The notes below the pieces were generated by a model. The model was not told the DNA's origin and did no database searches. It saw only the letters and a list, made by a program, of their open reading frames with translations. A stretch of 64,000 nucleotides of DNA from Halomonas sp. (GTDB taxonomy: Bacteria; Pseudomonadota; Gammaproteobacteria; Pseudomonadales; Halomonadaceae): assembly GCF_011050415.1 (NCBI RefSeq), contig NZ_DRFS01000020.1:172407-236406 (forward strand), given 5' to 3'. The position numbers were made by a program, and so were the translations under genes. Shown here piece by piece: positions 1-8,240 of this stretch (position 1 is the stretch's first letter; each line of letters starts with the position of its first letter).

Positions 1-2023
1 TAACAGCCAGGACTGGCGGCGTATCGACGATCACCATGTCGTACATTTCGCTAAGATCTTCTAGCGCTTGCTCAAAACCTGGGCGCATAAGTAGTTCAGA
101 AGGGTTACTCGCGGAAACTCCGCGGGTAATCACGTCATAGTGTGGAATACCTGTTGGCTTGATAATGTCTTCCAGTGTTAGCTCACCACTTAGAAATTCT
201 ACCAGGCCACCGGTGCTTGCTTGGCCAAAGGCATGGTGCAAATTGCCTTTGCGAAGATCGGCATCAACGATCAGCACTTTCTTGCCTGCCAGGGCAGAAA
301 TGGCGCCTAAATTAACGCTGACAAAGCTTTTACCTACACCGGGGCTTGGTCCTGTCAACATAACGCGATTATTACGACCATCCATCATGGTGAAGTGCAA
401 ACTAGTACGTAATCCGCGCAGTGACTCTAGGGATAGATCCATCGGATCTCGCTGGGCTAATACGCCACCCACCACGCTTTTCGAGGTTTTTTCTCCCCGA
501 CGCTTCAAGGCGCGGTTCAGCTTACGCTGCGCTGAAGATTGCGGAACGTTGGCGTAGACCGTTAAGCCGAGTCGTTCAATTTGGTCTGGCGATTCAACAC
601 CGCGCTTAAACAGCTCTTTTAACAGAACATAGCCCGTGATAAGCAGCAGGCCTAAAATCGTGTAGAGGATGAAGATACGCGGGGTATTCGGGGCAACTTG
701 GCCGCTGAGCACCGCACTATCAATAATGCGTATATTACCGATCGTTCCTGCGCGGGCTACTTCTAATTCCTGTACTTTATTTAAAATATTAACGTAAATC
801 GCCTGCGTTACTTCCACATCACGAGTACGCCTCAGCACTTCTTGCTGCGCGGCGGGTAGCTCATTCACCCTAGCATTAAGTTCTTGTAAATCACGCTGAA
901 TCTGGCGGCGTTGACGAATTAACGCCTGATAATTAGGGTGGCTAGGTGTGAAGCGCTGTGCAAGCTCAGCTTCTTGGAATTCAAGCTCATCAAGACGTGT
1001 ATCCAGTTCAATATAGCGCTGGATAGCGGCTTGAGCTTCGCTACTAAGATCAACACTGTCTAAATTAGCGCGGTAATCGTTGAGGTTTTGCTCGGCTAAA
1101 TCCAGTTGTTCACGCAGCTCAGGCGCCTGCCTTTGAAGAAACTCCAGGCTTTGCTGTGCCTGTTCGGACTGACGCTCAATATTTTGCGTTAAAAAAGTTT
1201 GCGCGACCGCGTCCAGGCTACGGGTAATTTCACTGGGGTCTTCACCAAACATCATTAAACGGATCATACCCGTTGTGGTACCGGCACCGCCTACTTCAGC
1301 CACTTGTAGTCGTCCGGCAATACCACGGATGGCCGATGTTTTCTGCAGACGTGTCAGAACATACTGCGCACCTTCGGCAGCATTGAAACTTTCAACCGTT
1401 AACTCAAGTTCACCGTCTAGGAACACCTCTGGTTGGCCCAGCGTACCCGTTCCCAAACGGCTATCGCCTTGCATAATGTGGTAGCTATCGCCCGCGCCAC
1501 GCTCAACGATAAAGCTGCGGCCACGACTACTATCAAGTGTAGTAAAGCGTGCGACATTAATACTTTCATCGCCCCAGATATGCGGATAGCCCTGCAGAAA
1601 CGCAGGCCGTGGGATGCCCCTACGTAATACAAAGCCGCCGATAAAAGGAACTTGGACGGGAGAAATAATTAAATCGCTGCTCACCCGGTCGACCACTTGG
1701 CCAAGCACCATACGGGACTGCAAAATCTGTAGCTCAGCCGAGGTATTGAGCTCCCCCGAGCCAGAACCGGTAACATTATCCACGTTACCGAATGGACTGA
1801 CGGTATTACGCCTTTCTACTTGAACTAAAGCATCGGCACGATAAACAGGGGTAGACAACATACCGTGCACAATACCTATAAAAGCGAACAGTAAGGTGAC
1901 GCCAATAATTAGCCACTTTTTACGAAAAAGCGCTCCAAACAGACGGCTCAGGTCGATTGTTTCTTCGGGTAAACTCTTCTGTGATAAGTCTGACATTGGC
2001 TCGATCGCTACACTCTCGGTCAT
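1..2023 (-). CDS. wzc: Wzc-type polysaccharide co-polymerase / tyrosine autokinase (3' end missing)
   Basis: Inner-membrane chain-length regulator and BY-kinase for exopolysaccharide export. I translated it directly from the complement. It starts MTESVAIEP at 2023, has a first membrane helix near residues 35-55 (KKWLIIGVTLLF), a long coiled-coil periplasmic region, a second helix, then the cytoplasmic kinase. The kinase shows Walker A GPSPGVGKS (about position 340-315), Walker A' VLIVDADLRKG and Walker B VIVDTPPVLAV near the left edge. About 674 residues are visible. The last part, where the autophosphorylated tyrosine cluster normally lies, is beyond the window. It follows wzb by 49 nt and is cycled by the Wzb phosphatase. 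The family assignment is secure; the identity of the exported polymer is unknown. Confidence 0.93.
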   Translation of the reverse strand, partial: MTESVAIEPMSDLSQKSLPEETIDLSRLFGALFRKKWLIIGVTLLFAFIGIVHGMLSTPVYRADALVQVERRNTVSPFGNVDNVTGSGSGELNTSAELQILQSRMVLGQVVDRVSSDLIISPVQVPFIGGFVLRRGIPRPAFLQGYPHIWGDESINVARFTTLDSSRGRSFIVERGAGDSYHIMQGDSRLGTGTLGQPEVFLDGELELTVESFNAAEGAQYVLTRLQKTSAIRGIAGRLQVAEVGGAGTTTGMIRLMMFGEDPSEITRSLDAVAQTFLTQNIERQSEQAQQSLEFLQRQAPELREQLDLAEQNLNDYRANLDSVDLSSEAQAAIQRYIELDTRLDELEFQEAELAQRFTPSHPNYQALIRQRRQIQRDLQELNARVNELPAAQQEVLRRTRDVEVTQAIYVNILNKVQELEVARAGTIGNIRIIDSAVLSGQVAPNTPRIFILYTILGLLLITGYVLLKELFKRGVESPDQIERLGLTVYANVPQSSAQRKLNRALKRRGEKTSKSVVGGVLAQRDPMDLSLESLRGLRTSLHFTMMDGRNNRVMLTGPSPGVGKSFVSVNLGAISALAGKKVLIVDADLRKGNLHHAFGQASTGGLVEFLSGELTLEDIIKPTGIPHYDVITRGVSASNPSELLMRPGFEQALEDLSEMYDMVIVDTPPVLAV

Positions 2024-2072
2024 GCACCTATGGATGCATGAAAATGGATAATTAAAAAAAGCTTTAAAGCGT

Positions 2073-2540
2073 TTACCACAAACTTTTGCTACCGGTATTT
2101 TTAAGCTTTTCTCGCCAGGCCACACTTGCTGTTTTGATCATTTCATAAACAAGTTCACAGACTTCATCGCTTCGTTGATAAGGGTCTGGAATATCTCGCT
2201 CGCTTATAGGTTTATCAGTGCGCCACATACCAAATAGTAAGGTTTTGCCCAGCATTTCAGGCCACGAACGGGCAATCACTTGCCGCTGCTTGGCGCTCAT
2301 TACGAGCACCAGATCAGCATTAGCAAGCGAGTTGCGGTCTACCTGCCTTGCTTGATGTTGACTAAGGTCATAGCCATCTGCTTTTGCCAACGCCGCTATG
2401 CGCGGCTCTGCGCCCCCTTTCCCAGCTGCTAAACCTGCCGACACCACTTCGATGTCGGCATTGTCTTTTTGCAGTATGGCGGCGGCAACCGGGCTTCTAC
2501 AAATATTGCCGGTACAGACGACTAGGATACGCTTTGTCAT
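2073..2540 (-). CDS. wzb: Low-molecular-weight protein-tyrosine phosphatase Wzb
   Basis: Cytoplasmic phosphatase that dephosphorylates the Wzc tyrosine tail. The N-terminus carries the P-loop CTGNICRS with nucleophile Cys9 and Arg15, and the general-acid loop is seen as IPDPYQ. The 155-residue length is normal for the LMW-PTP family (about 145-155). It begins 1 nt after the wza stop codon and is followed by wzc, the usual wza-wzb-wzc order, so the three should share one transcript. Nothing is unusual in the catalytic residues. Confidence 0.95.
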   Translation of the reverse strand: MTKRILVVCTGNICRSPVAAAILQKDNADIEVVSAGLAAGKGGAEPRIAALAKADGYDLSQHQARQVDRNSLANADLVLVMSAKQRQVIARSWPEMLGKTLLFGMWRTDKPISERDIPDPYQRSDEVCELVYEMIKTASVAWREKLKNTGSKSLW

Positions 2541-2541
2541 A

Positions 2542-3660
2542 TCAAAGAAGGTCTTCTAGCCCTTGGTTACCAGAGCGTAAATCACCCGGTAAATTAATAG
2601 AGGGAAGAAGCAGGCTAACTACGCGATTCCAGCGTGCCAGCGGTGCGGTAGTTACATACACAATATCTTGTGGCTCTAGCTGAAAGTTGCTGGCCAGCAC
2701 GAAGGCAATCGCATTACTGATATCGAGCTGATAGACAGATGCATACTTAGCAGCGCCAGGTTCGTTACGGCGCAGTACAAATATACCGGAAGGCTCAGCA
2801 GAAACTTCATTGATGCCGCCAGCACGGGCTAGAGCATCGGTGAGAGAAAGGCGTTCACGGTTCATGCGTAGATTGCCCGGCGAGCGTACCTGACCCAGCA
2901 TTGCGACACCCTGATTGTCTGCACTTGGGACATGTAACAGGTCGCCGTCACGTAACAAACGATTTTGACGCTGATCGCCTTCACTCAATAAGGAGTAGAG
3001 CGACAGTCGCTCTTCGGTGCCATTACGGAATAAATACATTTCATGCCAAAACGCATTGTCGGTCGGCCCACCTACTTCATTAACTGCATCGAGTATGGTC
3101 AACGGCACATTCGTTACCGGAACCGAACCGGGGGCACCAACGGCACCGGTGACGTGAAAACGCTTAGAATTAAAGGCAGCGATAAAGACATCGATTTGAG
3201 GCTCTGTCAGGAAGTTAGATAGACCTTGGGTCAGTTGAACACGTATCTCTTCCGTTGTTTTGCCAACAACATTTACACGCCCTAAAAACGGGTAAAAAAT
3301 AGTGCCGTCGGCACGCACTATATTACCGGCCTCCACAGCACTTCGCTCGCCACCAGTAGGAATAGTAAGCTCGGGATGGTCATAAACCACGATGCTTAAC
3401 ACGTCGCCAGGTCCCACTGTGTACTCATAGTTCGCTAATTCATCGCGTAAATCTTGAGTTACAGGATGCACGCGTCGCTCCTGCGATTCCAGGGACCATA
3501 CCAGCTCTGGGGTAATCGGGATAATGTCGACTACTTGCGTTAAATCAGGTGGTTCAGGAGCGTCATAGTCGATATGGCCGCCAGGTGCAATAGAGCAACC
3601 TGCGATGATCAGGGCAATCGTGGCCACAGCCAGCAAGCGGAAAATTGTTTGTTTTCTCAT
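2542..3660 (-). CDS. wza: Outer-membrane polysaccharide export lipoprotein Wza
   Basis: Forms the octameric outer-membrane channel for capsule or exopolysaccharide. I chose the start at 3660 (MRKQTIFRLL) rather than the upstream in-frame codon at 3711, because it gives a lipoprotein signal with lipobox LIIAGC. The mature protein has the polysaccharide-export domain (YTVGPGDVLSIVVYDHPEL), then SLBB repeats (VTGAVGAPGSVPV and MLGQVRSPGNL). At 372 residues it matches the family. It is the first gene of the wza-wzb-wzc unit and lies 124 nt downstream of an ops element in its leader, so antitermination by RfaH is likely. Confidence 0.95.
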   Translation of the reverse strand: MRKQTIFRLLAVATIALIIAGCSIAPGGHIDYDAPEPPDLTQVVDIIPITPELVWSLESQERRVHPVTQDLRDELANYEYTVGPGDVLSIVVYDHPELTIPTGGERSAVEAGNIVRADGTIFYPFLGRVNVVGKTTEEIRVQLTQGLSNFLTEPQIDVFIAAFNSKRFHVTGAVGAPGSVPVTNVPLTILDAVNEVGGPTDNAFWHEMYLFRNGTEERLSLYSLLSEGDQRQNRLLRDGDLLHVPSADNQGVAMLGQVRSPGNLRMNRERLSLTDALARAGGINEVSAEPSGIFVLRRNEPGAAKYASVYQLDISNAIAFVLASNFQLEPQDIVYVTTAPLARWNRVVSLLLPSINLPGDLRSGNQGLEDLL

Positions 3661-3784
3661 GACAACGTCTACCTGAGCGTGAATGGAGCGAATGACCTTG
3701 CCTGCTCTCACTAGTAGAGTCAGTACTCAGTCTGTGTTGTTAGCTTACGTTTGCTACTTTCATAACATGCTAATTAATTTTAGG

Positions 3785-3796
3785 CACGCTACCGCC
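3785..3796 (-). promoter_or_regulatory. ops element (RfaH recruitment site) in the wza leader
   Basis: On the minus strand the 12 bases read GGCGGTAGCGTG, an exact match to the operon polarity suppressor element that recruits RfaH to paused RNA polymerase. It is preceded by GG as in the JUMPstart sequence. It lies 124 nt upstream of the wza start codon and in its orientation. The rest of the 425-bp gap between the epimerase stop and wza holds an 11-bp inverted repeat (3887-3936) and no gene. RfaH dependence itself is inferred from the site. Confidence 0.85.
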
Positions 3797-3886
3797 CCGA
3801 GGTGTTATTGGCGCATCCTCGAGGCCGGCAAAAACTAGATGATAATTTTCAACTTACTTTAACCCGTGAAAAGAATTAAACGTCAC

Positions 3887-3936
3887 AGAAGTTTTTAACA
3901 TGAAGATAGAAAACAGCGTCGTTGCTAAAAACTTCT
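3887..3936. repeat. Perfect 11-bp inverted repeat upstream of the wza ops element
   Basis: AGAAGTTTTTA at 3887-3897 is repeated in inverted form at 3926-3936, with a 28-bp spacer. It sits about 90 bp upstream of the ops element on the wza-coding strand. It could be an operator with two half-sites, or a hairpin in a long leader transcript. The arms are AT-rich and there is no following T-tract, so a simple terminator is less likely. Confidence 0.5.
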
Positions 3937-4085
3937 TACTGAACATCTGCATTTAAGCCCGCACTTAATTCCTGTATCTAACAACAGCACTTATGAGAGC
4001 CCTGAACAATCAAACTATATGAAATGGGGTCGTTAACAACCCAACACCCATAAACCCAATGTCACCAATAACTCTTTTTAAAGGG

Positions 4086-6212
4086 CTACTTTCGACCACT
4101 ACCTGGGGTATCAGTCATCAAGCTTACTTTTGGAAGAGCCACCCCACCCTCTAACGATGCGACGTTACCCGCCATAGAATAAGTTTGTTTATTTGTAGCT
4201 GGAGGTGCTTTGGCGCTCTCTGTTGTAGAGGGCGACGCTGAAGCCTTGATCGTTGCAGCCTGTTGAATTGACGTTGATAGCCAGAAGTGGTCAACAATAT
4301 CTGACTTAGGCTGATAAGCCGTAGGCGCAGCTATCAATAGCTCACGTATTTTTGCTGCGTCCTGACTTTTGCACGCTACTTCCAGTTGCGTTAATAAAGG
4401 TTCAAGTGCTGTCCATGGCAAAAAGTCTTCTGATGCCGTCATTATCCTGGGGTGACGTGTTTTCTGGGCACTATCCGTCGCAAGCAACTCCTCATAAAGT
4501 TTTTCGCCTGGGCGGAGCCCGGTAAACCGAATGGGAATTGCGCCTTTTTTCTCAACGATCTCTTCAGATGGTTCAGCTTTAGCCGTTTGGGAGCCTTCTG
4601 GCACGGATACAAAGCGATAGCTCAGCCCTGACAGTTTTACCATCCGAATAGCCAACTCAACGATCTTGACGGGTTTACCCATATCCAACACAAAGACATC
4701 ACCACCGGTCGCCATGCCGCCAGCTTGAATTACTAGCTGAGATGCTTCAGGGATAGTCATAAAGTAGCGGGTAATGTCTGGGTGGGTAACGGTTATAGGC
4801 CCACCTTTTTCGATTTGCTTACGAAACAAGGGAACGACCGAACCTGAAGAGCCCAGCACGTTGCCAAAACGCACCATCGAAAAGCGGGTATCAGATTGTT
4901 CGTTTGCGTATGCCTGACATACCAACTCAGCCATACGTTTACTGGCTCCCATTACATTGGTTGGCCTAACCGCTTTATCGGTAGAGACAAGCACAAAAGC
5001 TTCAACGCCTTCTTTTATAGCGGCTTTGGCAACTTCCAGGGTGCCAAAAACGTTATTAAGAACCCCTTCTGCCGGATTAAATTCGACTAATGGTACATGC
5101 TTATAAGCAGCAGCATGATAGATAGTGTCAACACCAAAGGTGCGAATTAGGCGAGCGATGACATCGCCATTACGTACAGAAGCAAGCGCAGGCTTAACAT
5201 CAACGTTGAGACTGTCTTTTTCAAGCAACTGAGCAAGGTCTTGGTCTATCTTGTAAAGCGAATACTCAGATGAATCCACAATAATTAGCTGATCCGGAAG
5301 TAGGCGAATAATCTGCCGACATAGCTCACTACCAATTGAGCCACCGGCCCCGGTCACCATCACTGTCTTATGGGTAATATTAGCGCCCATTAATTTTGGA
5401 TCAGGTGGAACAGGGTCACGGCCTAACAGATCTTCAACACGCACATCACGAAGCTCATTGAACTTAGCCTTACCCGAAACAATATCGGCCATATCAGGTA
5501 TTGTTTGCACTGGGATAGACAGTGGTTCGATCGACTCAATAATCTCCTGACGTCGAGCTCGAGTGGCTTCGGGAATAGCTAATAGAAATTTTTCCACACC
5601 AAAATCTTCAATGAGCTTTGGTGTCATATCTGGGCTGTAGACTCTTAGCCCTTGCACGTGCGTGCCTTGAAGAAGGGGGGCGTAATCAACAAAGCCAACA
5701 GGCTCGTAGTCTCGTCCGTGGCGCAGAGAAACAACGAGTTGCCGCCCTGCAGCGCCAGCACCATAAATAAGTACTCGGGTTTTTTGTATTTGCTGTCCCC
5801 GCTGGTACATCAAACGAAGTGCAAGCCGTATACCGCCAATCGTGATAAATGCCAGCATTGTATAAATGAAGGGTACTGACCTTGGCACTGGCAAGTTGAG
5901 CACCATGCTGACAACGTAAAGAGTCAAAGCAGAGCCAAGTACGCCTGCGCAGAGTGCCTGAAGCGCCTTGATACCCATGAAACGCACAATTGAACGATAA
6001 AACCCCAGGCGCATGAATATAAACAAGCTAACCGGCACCATTACCGGAAGGGCAAGCCACACAGAGTCGTTCGCCAAGAACTCAAGTGAATCTAGCCGCA
6101 GCAGCATGGCTACAAAAAAACTAGCAACAATCAGGAAAGTATCAACAAAGAGCTGGATCAACTGCTTCCGGCGTCTTGTGAGCCCAAAAAGCATTTTAAT
6201 GGCAAAAAGCAT
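4086..6212 (-). CDS. Membrane-bound nucleotide-sugar epimerase/dehydratase, FlaA1/CapD/WbpM family
   Basis: Predicted UDP-GlcNAc 4,6-dehydratase or C4-epimerase making a sugar precursor for surface polysaccharide. Four membrane helices fill residues 1-120, followed by a CoA-binding-like Rossmann region (VLIYGAGAAGRQL). The catalytic SDR domain has the NAD-binding motif TGAGGSIGSELC, then YHAAAYKHVPLVE, and MGASKRMAE where the catalytic lysine region lies. A GAGGAAAA ribosome-binding site precedes the start at 6212. Its 708 residues exceed WbpM (about 665) because of an Ala/Ser/Thr-rich tail after about residue 640. It lies upstream of wza on the same strand. The exact reaction cannot be told from sequence. 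Confidence 0.9.
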   Translation of the reverse strand: MLFAIKMLFGLTRRRKQLIQLFVDTFLIVASFFVAMLLRLDSLEFLANDSVWLALPVMVPVSLFIFMRLGFYRSIVRFMGIKALQALCAGVLGSALTLYVVSMVLNLPVPRSVPFIYTMLAFITIGGIRLALRLMYQRGQQIQKTRVLIYGAGAAGRQLVVSLRHGRDYEPVGFVDYAPLLQGTHVQGLRVYSPDMTPKLIEDFGVEKFLLAIPEATRARRQEIIESIEPLSIPVQTIPDMADIVSGKAKFNELRDVRVEDLLGRDPVPPDPKLMGANITHKTVMVTGAGGSIGSELCRQIIRLLPDQLIIVDSSEYSLYKIDQDLAQLLEKDSLNVDVKPALASVRNGDVIARLIRTFGVDTIYHAAAYKHVPLVEFNPAEGVLNNVFGTLEVAKAAIKEGVEAFVLVSTDKAVRPTNVMGASKRMAELVCQAYANEQSDTRFSMVRFGNVLGSSGSVVPLFRKQIEKGGPITVTHPDITRYFMTIPEASQLVIQAGGMATGGDVFVLDMGKPVKIVELAIRMVKLSGLSYRFVSVPEGSQTAKAEPSEEIVEKKGAIPIRFTGLRPGEKLYEELLATDSAQKTRHPRIMTASEDFLPWTALEPLLTQLEVACKSQDAAKIRELLIAAPTAYQPKSDIVDHFWLSTSIQQAATIKASASPSTTESAKAPPATNKQTYSMAGNVASLEGGVALPKVSLMTDTPGSGRK

Positions 6213-7048
6213 TGCTGTTTTCCTCTATTGTCCTTACACACAAGACGCCAATTTTTAAAAAATTAGAAAAAACACTTTAAATTATCTCTGTGCAAATACT
6301 GCCGTGTAACTACTGACATATGCAGATTGCGCTTCTTACTCTGCAGAGACTCTTTTCAAGCGCCTTGCATGACCAGACGTTGCAAAAGATGTATTGATCA
6401 AGCCTTCAATCACTATCTGAGAGACGGTAGATCTGTATGAACGACACTCTCTACTAGCCACATTCATTCATCCTTCTCCTTCCTGGAGAGCCCTGCCAAC
6501 CAGCTTCATTCTTCTTAAGCATCAGCTCACATTACAAAAAACTAATCATAATTAGAATCTATGGATAAAACAAACAAAAACAACGTTTTGCTGCCTGCAA
6601 CTCAACTGATCCATTTTATCTACAACATAAGTATACAAGATTATAAATTCGACTACCTAATCTTACGATTACTTTTCTACACGTTTCTTTCACACTTCGC
6701 AACATTTGGCTTTTCATCGCTTTTGCGAAAGTTAGTTGATCTCTTTTGAGAGGCCCTCACACCTGAACAGACCCTCCTGTAAATTTAAAATTTAATTCAT
6801 AAAAATCATGAACTTATAAATTATAAATAGGATAGCTCTCTATTTGAAGCGCGTTATCCAATAACGCATCATCCTAGAATCCACCTTACAACAACGTTTA
6901 GTTACATAATCAAGCGCAGGCAAAATTTCCTTATTTTTTCCTCAACCTAAGCATTAGGCTACCGGTGCATGGCGTGGGGAAAATGCGATGACAGACATCG
7001 TGGGGGAGGCTATGCGTTAAGACTCCAGCAAAGTTTGGTGGTTTTTCG
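6213..7048. other. AT-rich intergenic gap, no gene recognised
   Basis: These 836 bp are clearly richer in A+T than their flanks and separate the polysaccharide genes from the hydrolase gene. It must hold the promoter of the dehydratase gene (minus strand). A small palindrome CTAATcataATTAG occurs near 6541-6554. A 62-codon plus-strand reading frame at 6561-6749 has no ribosome-binding site and a composition resembling translated AT-rich DNA, so I do not call it. No terminator or RNA gene was recognised. Confidence 0.6.
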
Positions 7049-8035
7049 CTACTGTGCTTTTGAGGCCTTATCCAATTGATCGACAAACGCATCCAGGGCG
7101 TGAAATAGAATTTGCCGAATTGGCTCAGCTTCATTGACTAAGTGATGGCGGGCTTCTGGGTGGCGATGAATCTCGGCATTGGGAAACTTCTTCTTCAGAA
7201 TCGCTAAATTCCACTCCCAGTCGACGGTCAGATCCTGCTCGCCTTGAAGTATTAAGGTAGGTAAAGGGTTAGGCTCCTGCGCTAACAGCCGTGGCATCCA
7301 GCGACGCATGGCACTCACCCAGGCAACGCTTAAGTTGTCGGGCTGTAAGGGGTCATGATCACGTAGAAATTCGGTAAATTGTTCATCCGTCGAATTAGGT
7401 CGGTATTTGCGCGGCAGCTCTTTTAAAAACGGGCTGGCAATCAAGTGTAGCCAACTTGTCTGGCTCCATCCCCAAGGGCGCACCAACGGCGCTAACAGCA
7501 CGAGCCCTGCCCAACCTGATTCCTCTCGGCGCGTTAGCGCATCCGTTGCCAGGATCGCACCGCCGGTGCTTTGGCCAATACCCAGCCATGGCACAGGCGC
7601 TAAACCCTGGTTTTTGAGCGTGGTCTGTAAATGGGTCAGGCAGTGCTGGTAATCATCAAAATCTTCTATTTCAGCCCGCGCGCCGCTAGAAAGGCCATGG
7701 CCGGGAAGGTCCCAGAGTACAACTCGCCAGCCCTTAACCAGCAATCGTTCCAGTAAATGACGATATAGCCCCATATGGTCAAAGTAGCCATGTACCACAA
7801 AGGCAGTCCCTACCGGCTGAGGAGGACTCCATACTTGGCACCACAGCGCAAAGCGCCCCGTATCAATAAAGCCTGCATATACTTCATGAGTATCTATTAG
7901 CAGCGTTTCTAAGCCATAGTGATGAAAATAACCTTGCATGGCATCTGCCAGCGCTTCATCCGGAAATAAGCGGGTAAGCAAATTATCGCTCGAAACATGG
8001 CGAAACAAGCCTTCCAGATGTTGGAAATCACGCAT
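7049..8035 (-). CDS. Alpha/beta hydrolase, monoacylglycerol lipase-like (serine aminopeptidase S33 fold)
   Basis: Cytoplasmic serine hydrolase of 328 residues. The nucleophile elbow is GIGQSTGG, the upstream conserved loop is DLPGHGLSSG, and a late Asp (GEQDLTVDW) and His (ARHHLVNE) complete the triad. There is no signal peptide. It is transcribed away from glcB with a 205-bp divergent promoter region between them. The family includes lysophospholipases and monoglyceride lipases; the substrate is not predictable here. Confidence 0.88.
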   Translation of the reverse strand: MRDFQHLEGLFRHVSSDNLLTRLFPDEALADAMQGYFHHYGLETLLIDTHEVYAGFIDTGRFALWCQVWSPPQPVGTAFVVHGYFDHMGLYRHLLERLLVKGWRVVLWDLPGHGLSSGARAEIEDFDDYQHCLTHLQTTLKNQGLAPVPWLGIGQSTGGAILATDALTRREESGWAGLVLLAPLVRPWGWSQTSWLHLIASPFLKELPRKYRPNSTDEQFTEFLRDHDPLQPDNLSVAWVSAMRRWMPRLLAQEPNPLPTLILQGEQDLTVDWEWNLAILKKKFPNAEIHRHPEARHHLVNEAEPIRQILFHALDAFVDQLDKASKAQ

Positions 8036-8240
8036 TGTTGTTTCTCCATAACGCCATTTTACTGTTGGCTAGCGCGCGGCCTTTAGGTCACGTCCCTTAT
8101 CATTTGGTCGAGCATTTTGACGCTTTAGGGTCTACGCTGTTTACATGCCCGATCAGGTATGGAATTATTTTCCATAAATGTATTTTAACCCTGACCGTGG
8201 CAAACATATTTCCCACGGGCATCCTCACAGGAGAAACCCC

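Noticed and set aside
6561..6749. 62-codon plus-strand frame in the AT-rich gap
   Set aside because: No ribosome-binding site and a residue composition expected from AT-rich noncoding DNA.
8160..8174. TGGAA-TTATT-TTCCA palindrome upstream of glcB as an operator
   Set aside because: 5-bp arms are too short to support a call, and I could not match it to a known glyoxylate regulator site.
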